Positions 24,597 to 32,399 of a stretch of 32,399 nt of DNA are shown piece by piece. Under the pieces are notes generated by a model. It saw nothing but the letters and a program-made list of their open reading frames with translations, ran no database searches and was not told where the DNA came from. Made by a program: the position numbers and the translations under genes. The stretch spans positions 1-32,399 of the forward strand of contig NZ_PJPV01000194.1 in NCBI RefSeq assembly GCF_002864045.1. Direction: 5' to 3'. The DNA is from Endozoicomonas acroporae (GTDB taxonomy: Bacteria; Pseudomonadota; Gammaproteobacteria; Pseudomonadales; Endozoicomonadaceae). The stretch's first letter is position 1. Every line of letters starts with the position of its first letter.

Positions 24597-25169
24597 CTAT
24601 TTGGGTTCGGTAGTACTTTTATCCTGATCAGCTTTCAGACTAGCCAGAACACTGAACGGGTTACGACGCTTTTTCTCTTCCTCTGCCCGGGCAGCGGAAG
24701 CCTCAGCCTCTTCATCAGATTCAGTAGTAAAGTTCTGCTGAACCTGGCAGGCTTCAGGCGGATGATAAGCCACGATAGGAAGGCTCAACAGAAGCTCTTC
24801 CTCCAGCAGGGGCACTAACTCCATCGGCTCCTCCTGGAGCATCAGGGGTTCATAACCCTCTGGCAGGGACCGGGCCTGCTCATCGGTCAATACACCCATC
24901 AGGTTGAGGTCTGAACGCACGGGAAGTTCTGCTACATCAAGGCAGCGCTGACAAATCATTTTAAGATTCGCCTCAACATGCCCCTCAAGAACCACTCGGT
25001 GATCTTCGCTCATATAGAAATGAAGAAAGACCTTCACCTCGCCCTGATCGTCAGCGAGACTGGCCACCAGTCGATCAAACTGTTTAAGCGCCAGCGAACC
25101 TTCAAACTGTAACCCCTGACGCGCGAGTTTCCGCGGATCAACGGTTTTTGGTAATTGGCCTGATAACAT
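24597..25169 (-). CDS. yceD: YceD family (DUF177) protein
   Basis: This encodes about 190 residues. YceD proteins are conserved next to rpmF and are linked to 23S rRNA maturation. A CxxC pair (MICQRCLD) is seen near the middle, followed by acidic stretches and a charged coiled tail (EEAEASAARAEEEKKRRNPF). The internal ATG 25169 (MLSGQLPKTVDP) matches the family N terminus. An upstream ATG at 25211 has AAAGG too close to it. It is the first gene of yceD-rpmF-plsX. Confidence 0.9.
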   Translation of the reverse strand: MLSGQLPKTVDPRKLARQGLQFEGSLALKQFDRLVASLADDQGEVKVFLHFYMSEDHRVVLEGHVEANLKMICQRCLDVAELPVRSDLNLMGVLTDEQARSLPEGYEPLMLQEEPMELVPLLEEELLLSLPIVAYHPPEACQVQQNFTTESDEEAEASAARAEEEKKRRNPFSVLASLKADQDKSTTEPK

Positions 25170-25389
25170 AAGCGCGCAATCATAGGGCGATGCCCCTTTG
25201 CTGTCAAACATCCTTTTCGGGCGAGGTTTATCAGAATTTCAACTATTTCATGAATAACATGCCTGAAGACTGTATTTTTCACAACCTGCTGCCGGATGGC
25301 GCAGGCGGGTTTTACAAAAATTCGTAACCATGCATACTGTGCTCGACTATCCGCACCCTTTGCCCGCACCACCGGCACAACATAAAACG

Positions 25390-25971
25390 ATGAATATATT
25401 GCTAGCCTCAGGCTCACCCTATCGAAAAAGACTGCTTGAACAACTCAACCTGACGTTCAGCCAGGCCTCTCCGGACATTGACGAAACCCCTGAACCCGGA
25501 GAGAGCGCCAGGGAGCTGGCCATCAGGCTTTCCCGGGAAAAGGCCCTGATACTGGCCGATCAGTATCCGGACACCCTGATTATTGCCTCCGACCAAACCG
25601 CCGCACTGGACAATAGAATTCTGGGCAAACCCGGAACCCGGGAACAAGCCATTCAACAGCTGTCCAGCTGCAGCAGCAGACAGGTGGTTTTCCACACCGG
25701 ACTTTGCCTGCTGAACACCTCTACAGCAGAGCATCAGCTGACCTGTGTGGATTACACCGTCTGGTTCCGAACACTGTCCAGCACGCAGATTGCCACCTAT
25801 ATAGATGCAGAGAGTCCGCTGGACTGCGCTGGCAGCTTCAAATGTGAAGGACTGGGCATAACCCTGTTCGAGAAAATGGCTGGCGATGATCCTGACAGCC
25901 TGGTTGGACTGCCACTGATCACCCTGACCACCATGCTGATGAACGAAGGAGTTTACCCTTTGGGCAGATAG
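25390..25971 (+). CDS. Maf/YceF nucleotide pyrophosphatase
   Basis: This encodes a 193-residue house-cleaning enzyme that hydrolyses non-canonical nucleoside triphosphates; the YceF group prefers 7-methyl-GTP. It has LLASGSPYRKRLL at the N terminus, the metal-binding Asp in IASDQTAAL, and the C-terminal block CAGSFKCEGLGITLFEKM with GDDPDSLVGLPL, which favours the YceF branch. ATG 25390 matches the family start; an upstream ATG at 25330 would add 20 odd residues. It is divergent from yceD and convergent with sppA. Confidence 0.9.
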   Translation: MNILLASGSPYRKRLLEQLNLTFSQASPDIDETPEPGESARELAIRLSREKALILADQYPDTLIIASDQTAALDNRILGKPGTREQAIQQLSSCSSRQVVFHTGLCLLNTSTAEHQLTCVDYTVWFRTLSSTQIATYIDAESPLDCAGSFKCEGLGITLFEKMAGDDPDSLVGLPLITLTTMLMNEGVYPLGR

Positions 25972-25979
25972 TTTAGGTA

Positions 25980-26003
25980 CCAGGTCTTGCAGAGAAGACC
26001 TGG
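25980..26003. terminator. Hairpin between convergent maf and sppA
   Basis: CCAGGTCTT and AAGACCTGG form a perfect 9-bp stem with a 6-base loop, 9 bases after the maf stop and 8 bases before the sppA stop. T tracts are weak on both strands. Confidence 0.55.
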
Positions 26004-26011
26004 CCATTCAA

Positions 26012-26998
26012 TTACATTAACTGAAAACCATCACCCAGGGCTTCCACCAGGGTGGCGCTGACACCAGCCCCAAAATCCCGGGCAAATTTTTCCAGCGGTG
26101 AAAGGCGGAAGGTGTAATCAACAATATCCTCTTCACCCACCACTTCACGGGCCACATAACCGGCACTGCCCAGACCATCAATCAGACCCAGTGTTTTGGC
26201 CTGTTCACCAGACCAGATCATGCCTGAAAAGATATCCGACCGATCAGCCAGTCGATCACCCCGCCCGGTTTTTACCGCATCAATAAACTGCTGGTGAATA
26301 GTATCCAGCGACGCTTGCCATTCGACCGCAGCTTCACGGTCCACGGACTGGAATGGATCAAGGAATGCCTTATTTTCACCGGAGGTATAGGTTCTGCGGG
26401 TAACCCCCAGCTTCTCCATCGCCCCGACAAAACCGAAACCAGAGGAAATAACGCCGATAGACCCTACCAGGCTGGCCTTGTCAGCGTAAATTTCATCAGC
26501 GGCAGCGGCAATGTAGTAGCCGCCAGACGCACCAATATCCATAATGACCGCGTAAAGAGGCGTATCCTTGTGCAGTTCGCGCAGCCTGAGAATTTCATCA
26601 TAGATATAGCCAGATTGGACAGGGCTACCACCCGGGCTGTTAATTCGCAAAATCACCGCTTTAGTGCCCGGATCCTCAAAGGCTGAGCGTAATCCCGACA
26701 CCACGACATCTGCATTCACATCGCCACCACCAATCTGGCCATCAATCTGCACCAGCGCCGTATGCTCACTGGAGCCATCACTGATCACTACATCATTGAT
26801 ATTGGTCGCGTTATAAATGACAGCAACGGAGAAAAACAACCAGCCAAAGGTCAGCAGTTTAAAAAATATACCCCATCGCCGGGAACGTTGCTGCTCCAGC
26901 AGCGCGCCTTTGGCCAGGGCATCCACCAGATCCCAGGCTCGATTACTGTCCAGGTTATCCTGCGCCTCAGACGAGGACTCCTGCCACTTGTCTTGCAT
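26012..26998 (-). CDS. sppA: S49 signal peptide peptidase SppA (short form)
   Basis: This encodes 328 residues, an inner-membrane serine protease with a Ser-Lys dyad that degrades cleaved signal peptides. One helix (about 43-63) anchors a periplasmic S49 domain. Catalytic Ser158 is in DIGASGGYYIA and Lys208 in TSGENKAFLDPF. The length is that of the single-domain form rather than the double-length E. coli SppA. ATG 26998 follows AAGGGG by six bases; a GTG two codons earlier is less likely. Confidence 0.92.
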   Translation of the reverse strand: MQDKWQESSSEAQDNLDSNRAWDLVDALAKGALLEQQRSRRWGIFFKLLTFGWLFFSVAVIYNATNINDVVISDGSSEHTALVQIDGQIGGGDVNADVVVSGLRSAFEDPGTKAVILRINSPGGSPVQSGYIYDEILRLRELHKDTPLYAVIMDIGASGGYYIAAAADEIYADKASLVGSIGVISSGFGFVGAMEKLGVTRRTYTSGENKAFLDPFQSVDREAAVEWQASLDTIHQQFIDAVKTGRGDRLADRSDIFSGMIWSGEQAKTLGLIDGLGSAGYVAREVVGEEDIVDYTFRLSPLEKFARDFGAGVSATLVEALGDGFQLM

Positions 26999-27044
26999 AA
27001 TCACCCCTTAACAGGTTCACTCAAAAACGATCTGTGCATATTTA

Positions 27045-28013
27045 TCAATTCTTTGATCCGACATCCAGTTGCAAAGCTGACAACACCTCAGCCAGTTCGT
27101 CCGGCAAAGGCGCTTCAACCTTCAGGCGCTTACCATCCAGCAGGTCAAATTCGATACTGGCGGCATGCAGGAACAGCCTTTTAAGACCAAACTGCTTATG
27201 GGACTGATTGTCTGAATCCGTACCGTATTTTTCATCCCCGGCAATGGGATGCCCCGCGTGCAGACAGTGAACCCGAATCTGATGGGTCCGCCCTGTGATG
27301 GGGTAAGCCTCAACCAGGGTCATATTTGGAAAACGGTTCAGTACTCGAAACGCCGTTCGGGATTTTTTGCCATCCACATGCACCCGGACCATCCGCTCTC
27401 CTGACTGCAGCACGTTCTTCAGCAGCGGCGCATTGACCAGCTGCTTTCTCGCTGGCCACTTACCCACCACCAGCGCATGATACAGCTTTTCAACTTTTTC
27501 TTTCTGCTGCAACTGGTTATGCAGATGACGCAGCATACTGCGGCGCTTGGCAATCACCAGACAACCCGAGGTGTCCCGGTCCAGGCGATGCACCAGTTCC
27601 AGCGTGCGGTTATCCGGCCGTAGCTGGCGAAGTGCTTCAATCACGCCATAAGACAGACCACTCCCGCCATGCACAGCAAGCCCGGACGGTTTGTTGATAA
27701 TCAGCAGCAGATCATCTTCATATAGTACCGCTTTTTCCAATTGAGCGATCACGCTGTCAGCGGGCCTTACGGGAGCCTCCCTTTCGGTCACTCTGACCGG
27801 AGGAATACGAACAACATCGTTCAATTCAAGGCGATAATCTGCGCTTACCCGCTTTTTATTGACCCGCACCTCACCCTTGCGAACGATACGATACACCCTG
27901 GTCTTGGGCACCCCTTTAAGAACCCGCAACAGAAAATTATCAACACGCTGACCAGCCGCATCCTCATCAATGGTAATAAAGTTAACGCTTGCTTGTTTCA
28001 ATCGTCTAACCAC
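27045..28013 (-). CDS. rluC: 23S rRNA pseudouridine synthase RluC
   Basis: This encodes 322 residues. It has an N-terminal S4 RNA-binding domain (about 20-80, with KTRVYRIVRKGEVRVNKKR and VRIPPVRV) and an RluA-type catalytic domain with Asp145 in HRLDRDTSG and the ITGRTHQIRVH segment. RluC modifies 23S rRNA at three sites in the 955-2580 region in E. coli. The start is taken as GTG 28013, which leaves the usual short extension before ITIDEDAAGQRVD. It is divergent from rne, as in E. coli and Pseudomonas. Confidence 0.93.
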   Translation of the reverse strand: MVRRLKQASVNFITIDEDAAGQRVDNFLLRVLKGVPKTRVYRIVRKGEVRVNKKRVSADYRLELNDVVRIPPVRVTEREAPVRPADSVIAQLEKAVLYEDDLLLIINKPSGLAVHGGSGLSYGVIEALRQLRPDNRTLELVHRLDRDTSGCLVIAKRRSMLRHLHNQLQQKEKVEKLYHALVVGKWPARKQLVNAPLLKNVLQSGERMVRVHVDGKKSRTAFRVLNRFPNMTLVEAYPITGRTHQIRVHCLHAGHPIAGDEKYGTDSDNQSHKQFGLKRLFLHAASIEFDLLDGKRLKVEAPLPDELAEVLSALQLDVGSKN

Positions 28014-28920
28014 ATATCTGTTTATGCCAAGTTGCAGCCCCGGAAGCTCTACCTTAACCGGTTGAGATAAAAAGACTTTCAGGGATTACCGCGATTTTCT
28101 TTCAGGTAATGTTATCAGCTTTGTGTCATTTGAAGCACTTACAGATTACTGATATAGTTGTGGCACTGCCTTGTAACTATCCGAAGAGGCAGTTCGATTT
28201 ACGAAGTCTGAGCATGACCCGAAAGGGATAGCATCACTTAAATTCCGCTAACCGGGCCGAAAATAAACCGGAGCTACGTTTACCCGATGAACAAGTCCGG
28301 GCCAGGTAACTCCGGGAATAGCCGCTCAGGCAGACATCATGGCAGATGAACCAGTTGCATCCCTCCCTGAGGGCATGAGTTCCTGCCATGGTGCTGAACG
28401 ATTAAAGACCACGGCCACAGCCGTGATAGATAAACAGTGCCACCCAAGAACAGAGGTTGCGCTCCCGATACCAGGGATGAAGAACAGCGGACGGGTCATA
28501 TGCTAGTGACAGGCTCAGTGATACCTGTAAACGTATCCACAACCAGCCAGAAGCGCCCGATCAACGCATCTCCCCACTATGCATCCGGTCAACATACGGA
28601 TGCAGATTGCTATATCGTTACAGCCTTACCCTTGAATAAGCCCGGCTGTAAGTCTGATAGTTGGTTACCACCGACCACACCGCTCTCCTGCGGTTGTTGG
28701 CCTGTGTACACTCGGGTAGCACCGGAGAGTTTGTACAGAAGCTGAAGGAAACCAGTTGCACTGCCAGCCACCAAGAATACGTCAGGTGGCAGGCCGGGCG
28801 CTTCCGGAAAGACGATGGATTGCCCGTCAAACCAATGAATGCGCTGGATTTACCGAATGTCACGAACAACTTTTCGCCACCAACATCTGCTTAGGGTAGC
28901 CATTAGCAATTTGGTACTCT
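28014..28920 (+). promoter_or_regulatory. Long structured rne 5' leader region
   Basis: These 907 bases contain no convincing gene. From the promoter at 28130-28158 to the rne ATG, a transcript would have about 755 untranslated bases. Clear hairpins are ACTGCCT/AGGCAGT (28165-28193), CATGGCAG/CTGCCATG (28338-28390, with CCCT/AGGG inside), CACGGC/GCCGTG (28410-28425), GCATCCG/CGGATGC (28581-28603) and CTCTCC/GGAGAG (28683-28729). RNase E genes are commonly autoregulated through their leader, and E. coli rne has a leader of about 360 bases. This one is about twice as long. The stretch also resembles the 5' domains of a group II intron, but no domain V is seen before rne. Confidence 0.5.
28130..28158 (+). 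promoter_or_regulatory. Sigma-70 promoter for rne
   Basis: TTGAAG (28130-28135) and TATAGT (28153-28158) are exactly 17 bp apart. Transcription would start near 28165, at the first leader hairpin. Confidence 0.6.
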
Positions 28921-31900
28921 ATGAAGAGAATGTTGATCAATGCAACCCAGCAAGAAGAGCTGAGGGTTGCACTCGTCGATGGGCAGCGCCTGTTCGATCT
29001 GGATATCGAATCCGGAGCCCGCGAACAGAAGAAAGCCAACATCTACAAAGCAAAAATCACCCGTGTTGAGCCCAGCCTGGAAGCCGCGTTTGTGGACTTT
29101 GGGGCAGAGCGACACGGCTTCCTGCCTTTAAAAGAGATCTCCCGGGAATACTTCGTCGGCCATACTGGTGGTCGTCCCAACATTAAGGATGTCATCAAGG
29201 AAGGCACCGAGGTTATCGTTCAGGTCGATAAGGAAGAGCGTGGCAACAAAGGTGCCGCCCTGACCACACTGGTCAGCCTGGCTGGCCGCTACCTGGTGCT
29301 GATGCCCAACAACCCACGGGCCGGTGGCATCTCACGCCGTATTGAAGGCGATGAGCGCGCTGAACTGCGTGAGGCCATGAGCAAGCTGGACATCCCTGCC
29401 GAAATGGGTGTCATCGTTCGCACAGCCGGCCTTGGCCGTTCAACAGAAGACCTCCAGTGGGATCTGGACTATCTCCTGCAGCTCTGGAACTCCATCAAAG
29501 ATGCTGCCGATAAAAATCCCGCACCATTTTTGATCTACCAGGAAAGCAATGTCATTATCCGCGCTATCCGCGACTACCTGCGCCAGGATGTTGGTGAAGT
29601 ATTGATCGACAAAACCCAGGTTTATCAAGAAGCCCTGGATTTTGTTAAACAGGTCATGCCCCAGTACCAGAACAAGATCAAGCTGTACAAAGACAGCGTC
29701 CCCCTGTTCAACCGCTTCCAGATTGAAAGCCAGATCGAGACCGCCTTCCAGCGTGAAGTCAAACTGCCATCCGGCGGCTCCATTGTTATTGATCCAACAG
29801 AAGCCCTGGTATCCATTGATATCAACTCCGCCCGTGCAACCCGTGGTGGCGATATCGAAGAAACCGCCTACAACACCAACCTCGAAGCGGCGGATGAGAT
29901 TGCCCGACAGCTGCGCCTGCGTGATATTGGCGGCCTGATTGTTATCGACTTCATCGATATGGGCAGCAACCGGAATCAGCGTGAAGTAGAGAACCGCATT
30001 CGTCAGGCGCTGTCGGTTGATCGTGCCCGCGTTCAAACCAGCCGCATCTCCCGCTTTGGCCTGCTGGAAATGTCCCGTCAGCGTCTGCGCCCATCTCTGG
30101 GTGAAACCAGTGGCGTGGTCTGCCCTCGTTGCTCAGGCCAGGGCACGATTCGGGATATTGAGTCTCTGGCCCTGTCTATTCTGCGCCTGATGGAAGAAGA
30201 GGCCATGAAGGACAAGACGTCCGAGATTCGCGCTCAGGTTCCTGTACCGGTGGCGGCATTTCTGCTGAATGAAAAGCGCAAAATGATCGCCAAGATCGAG
30301 AAGCGTCATGATGCCCGCATCATCGTCATTCCAAATGCCAATCTGGAAACTCCCCATTACGATGTCCAGCGCCTCCGTGACGACAATCTCCAGGATCGTG
30401 AGAGCAGCTACGAAATCATCCTTGAGGGCGAAGACGCCAGCCCGGAAGAGCTGACCACAGCCACCAGGCCTCAGCCCAGACAACAGGCCGCCGTGCGCAA
30501 TGTTGCCCCGGCACAGCCTGCACCAGTCATTAAAGCGCCTGAAGCAAAACCCGGATTTATTGGCAGCCTGCTGAAGTCCATCGGCAGCCTCTTCAACCCG
30601 GAAAATGATGACGACAAATCCGCTGGCCAGGACAAACCCACCCCGCAACGTCAACCGGCGCGTCGTGACAGTCAAGCTGGCCAGAACAGGAAAAAGACCC
30701 GAACTGATTCCCAGCGCCGCGACAGGCAGGACAGCAACCGTCTTCAGAAAGAGCGCAAAAAGAGTCAGCAGGACCGTTCAGACAACCGCTCCGGCAGCCA
30801 GGAAAACCGCTTTGAAAGGCAGGAAAGACGCCAGCGTGACAAGCCGGAAGTAGCGGAACAACGGGAACCCAGACAGGAACGCCGCCAGGACCAGGAACCA
30901 GAACAGGGCTCCGGTGATCGTCGACGCCGCCCGAACTCTGCGCCCCGTCGTCGCAACAACCGTCAGTCTCAGCGCCAGCAGCAGAATGAACCGCAATTAC
31001 AGCCACTGCTGCCTGAAAGCGCTAAAGGGGCAGTAAATGCCCCTGCTGTTCATGAAACTGTCGCACAGGAAAGCATTCCACAGGAAAAGCGTGCTGACAA
31101 AAAAGAGTCATTTGCCAGCATTGAGAAGCCCGAGCTGGAAAGCAGCAAAGCTGCTGTAACTGCCCCGGAAGCTGCCGTAGCTTCAGCCATGCCAATGGAC
31201 AAGGTAGAGGAAACCCGCAAGGCTCCTGTCGAAGAGCAAGCCGTTGCCAACACACCTGAAGCACCGGAAGAAGTGAGACCTCGTCGCTCCAGAAGAGTGA
31301 AGAATGACCCTCGCCGTCTCAGGGAAACTCAGCAGTCTGCGCCTGAGGAAGTCAGCGAACCGGAAATCCCTGCTGAGAGCAACTCACCAGCCAATCAACA
31401 GCCTTCTGTCGATAAAGAGCCGACAGTTGAGCTTAAGGTTGCAACAGCCGGAGACTCTGAAGCGCAACCGGAAAAAGCAGAACAAGCCTCCGTTGAGACC
31501 AGTACTCAAGAACGCCAGGCCGACCTGCCCGTTGCCACAGCAGAAGCAACAGCCGTTGAGCGGGAGAAGGTAACCCCACGCCCTCAGATGACAGAAATGG
31601 CAAAAGCCGTTGCCGCTTCCCATAATCTCGACAAGCCGGCGTTTGCAACCATGCCACCCGCTTTCGAGAAACCAGCCGAAGCGAAAGCTGAAGCAGAGGC
31701 TGTCGAGCCTAAGCCGACCATGACCGCCAATGAAGCTGAAGAGATGCTGAAGCAGGCATTAAATCAGTCTGATGAAGACAAGGCAGTTGTTCATGAAAGT
31801 CAACAGGAGAAGCCCGCTGAGGCTGCCCCGGCACCACAACCTTTAGCGCCTGAGAGCAAAGCAGCAGAAGCACCACAAGCAGCTGAGCGTGACCAGACAG

Positions 31901-32091
31901 CAGAGGTTAAAGTCAGCGAAGCTGAAGCAACTTCTGATGATGAAACCGTTGAAAGGCCGCGTCGTCGCCGCAGCCGTGCACACAACGACCCCAGGGCCAA
32001 GCGCCAGACTCAGCAGATCGAACTGCCTGTTGAGCCAGAAAGCGAAACTCAGGAAGCTCCACAGGTTCGCACTGAAGAAAGCAACCTGTAA
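28921..32091 (+). CDS. rne: Ribonuclease E
   Basis: This is the 1056-residue endonuclease that organises the RNA degradosome. The N-terminal half follows E. coli RNase E with a three-residue offset: S1 domain (about 35-125), catalytic Asp300 (SIDINSARATRG) and Asp343 (IVIDFIDMG), and the Zn-link Cys401/Cys404 (CPRCSGQG). The C-terminal half is disordered: an amphipathic membrane anchor at about 545-558 (GFIGSLLKSIGSLF), an Arg-rich RNA-binding stretch (about 580-695, with QERRQ twice and RRRRPNSAPRRRNNR), and two copies of an RPRR...NDPR...TQQ motif at 786-805 and 1012-1032. The start MKRMLINATQQEELRVALVD matches E. coli. It is probably autoregulated through the long leader. Confidence 0.97.
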   Translation: MKRMLINATQQEELRVALVDGQRLFDLDIESGAREQKKANIYKAKITRVEPSLEAAFVDFGAERHGFLPLKEISREYFVGHTGGRPNIKDVIKEGTEVIVQVDKEERGNKGAALTTLVSLAGRYLVLMPNNPRAGGISRRIEGDERAELREAMSKLDIPAEMGVIVRTAGLGRSTEDLQWDLDYLLQLWNSIKDAADKNPAPFLIYQESNVIIRAIRDYLRQDVGEVLIDKTQVYQEALDFVKQVMPQYQNKIKLYKDSVPLFNRFQIESQIETAFQREVKLPSGGSIVIDPTEALVSIDINSARATRGGDIEETAYNTNLEAADEIARQLRLRDIGGLIVIDFIDMGSNRNQREVENRIRQALSVDRARVQTSRISRFGLLEMSRQRLRPSLGETSGVVCPRCSGQGTIRDIESLALSILRLMEEEAMKDKTSEIRAQVPVPVAAFLLNEKRKMIAKIEKRHDARIIVIPNANLETPHYDVQRLRDDNLQDRESSYEIILEGEDASPEELTTATRPQPRQQAAVRNVAPAQPAPVIKAPEAKPGFIGSLLKSIGSLFNPENDDDKSAGQDKPTPQRQPARRDSQAGQNRKKTRTDSQRRDRQDSNRLQKERKKSQQDRSDNRSGSQENRFERQERRQRDKPEVAEQREPRQERRQDQEPEQGSGDRRRRPNSAPRRRNNRQSQRQQQNEPQLQPLLPESAKGAVNAPAVHETVAQESIPQEKRADKKESFASIEKPELESSKAAVTAPEAAVASAMPMDKVEETRKAPVEEQAVANTPEAPEEVRPRRSRRVKNDPRRLRETQQSAPEEVSEPEIPAESNSPANQQPSVDKEPTVELKVATAGDSEAQPEKAEQASVETSTQERQADLPVATAEATAVEREKVTPRPQMTEMAKAVAASHNLDKPAFATMPPAFEKPAEAKAEAEAVEPKPTMTANEAEEMLKQALNQSDEDKAVVHESQQEKPAEAAPAPQPLAPESKAAEAPQAAERDQTAEVKVSEAEATSDDETVERPRRRRSRAHNDPRAKRQTQQIELPVEPESETQEAPQVRTEESNL

Positions 32092-32112
32092 TAAGGGTTG
32101 ATACTGAACTGA

Positions 32113-32140
32113 ACGGGGTGGTTTCCACCCCGTTTTTTTT
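32113..32140 (+). terminator. Intrinsic terminator of rne
   Basis: ACGGGGTGG (32113-32121) and CCACCCCGT (32125-32133) form a perfect 9-bp stem around TTT, followed by a run of eight T, 21 bp after the rne stop. Confidence 0.93.
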
Positions 32141-32284
32141 GCCTTGAAAAACCACCGGAAGGCTCTCCAGTCATATACCGCCCTGCGCCATAGCGATGGA
32201 CAATAAATCTCTGCCGAACTCGCACCCACACAAATACTCATGACGATTGTTCGTCACCCTCTGGTATGAAAGATTTGCCACGGA

Positions 32285-32327
32285 GGCACGGAGACACAGA
32301 GGTAAAACTTTATCTTGTCTCCGTGCC
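32285..32327. repeat. Perfect inverted repeat at the group II intron junction
   Basis: GGCACGGAGACA (32285-32296) and TGTCTCCGTGCC (32316-32327) are perfect 12-bp arms around a 19-base loop. Sequences of the type CACGGAGGCACGGAGACACAGAG are, as I recall, dispersed repeats in several bacteria. It directly abuts the intron 3' end. Confidence 0.7.
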
Positions 32328-32328
32328 T

Positions 32329-32399
32329 GTCGAGTCGCCCAAGGGAACCTCCCCCTCAGGCGCTCACAGAACCGGACTTGAGAGTCTCCCCTCATCCGG
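32329..32399 (-). mobile_element. 3' end of a group II intron (domains V and VI), partial
   Basis: Read on the minus strand, the window edge begins with CCGGATGAGGGGAGACTCTC followed by AAGTCCGGTTC. This matches all but the first three bases of a 34-base domain V, with a GAGA tetraloop and the CCGGA/TCCGG stem. Domain VI follows as a hairpin (CGCCTGAGGG paired with CCCTTGGGCG), and the intron ends in about ACTCGAC near 32329. The rest of the intron, including any reverse transcriptase, lies beyond the window. Confidence 0.8.

Noticed and set aside
28437..28894. Short frames (102 and 77 codons) in the rne leader
   Set aside because: They overlap one another and follow hairpin sequence; composition and lack of sites argue for structured RNA instead.
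28160..28900. Complete group II intron upstream of rne
   Set aside because: The hairpin-rich sequence is suggestive, but there is no canonical GUGYG start, no domain V and no reverse transcriptase, so only resemblance is reported.

Overview
The window looks like chromosomal DNA of a marine, probably host-associated gammaproteobacterium of the Oceanospirillales/Hahellaceae type (Endozoicomonas-like). This is an inference. It rests on a Pseudomonas/Oceanospirillales-style gene order (rne, rluC, sppA, maf, yceD, rpmF, plsX, fabD, fabG, acpP, fabF, pabC, mltG, tmk, holB, pilZ, tatD), a sodium-pumping Na+-NQR operon, an ankyrin-repeat protein and an effector-like protease, and several palindromic repeats plus a group II intron end.

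Layout. 1-2155 is accessory: a 165-bp palindromic repeat, a two-LysM lipoprotein gene, and a broken gene that once ended in Arg-rich DPEYAER-type repeats. 2163-4162 holds an SDR dehydrogenase and an AT-rich, effector-like gene (ShET2/C58-type cysteine protease pattern), both on the minus strand. 4334-6188 is the most unusual part: an ankyrin-repeat gene lies between two 132-bp copies of the 3' end of nqrF, each followed by its own terminator. 6057-11899 is the complete nqrABCDEF operon (minus strand), with a roughly 720-bp leader region upstream. 12622-27004 is the conserved housekeeping block: tatD, an opposing MFS transporter gene that interrupts the usual pilZ-tatD pair, pilZ, holB, tmk, mltG, pabC, fabF, acpP, fabG, fabD, plsX, rpmF, yceD, maf (plus strand) and sppA. 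A 168-bp MITE sits exactly between the fabF stop codon and the pabC ribosome binding site. 27045-32091 is divergent rluC and rne, separated by 907 bp that appear to encode a very long, highly structured rne 5' leader. After the rne terminator, the last bases of the window are the 3' end (domains V-VI) of a group II intron on the minus strand.

How the genes work together. The fab/plsX/acpP/pabC/mltG/tmk/holB block joins membrane lipid synthesis, folate, peptidoglycan processing and DNA replication. Na+-NQR couples NADH oxidation to sodium export. RNase E and RluC act on RNA. The two effector-like genes at the 3' side of nqr occupy the place where apbE and nqrM are usually found, so this locus looks like an exchange hotspot anchored on the nqrF 3' end.

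All claims come from reading the sequence. Family assignments rely on remembered motifs and gene orders, and no database search was run.
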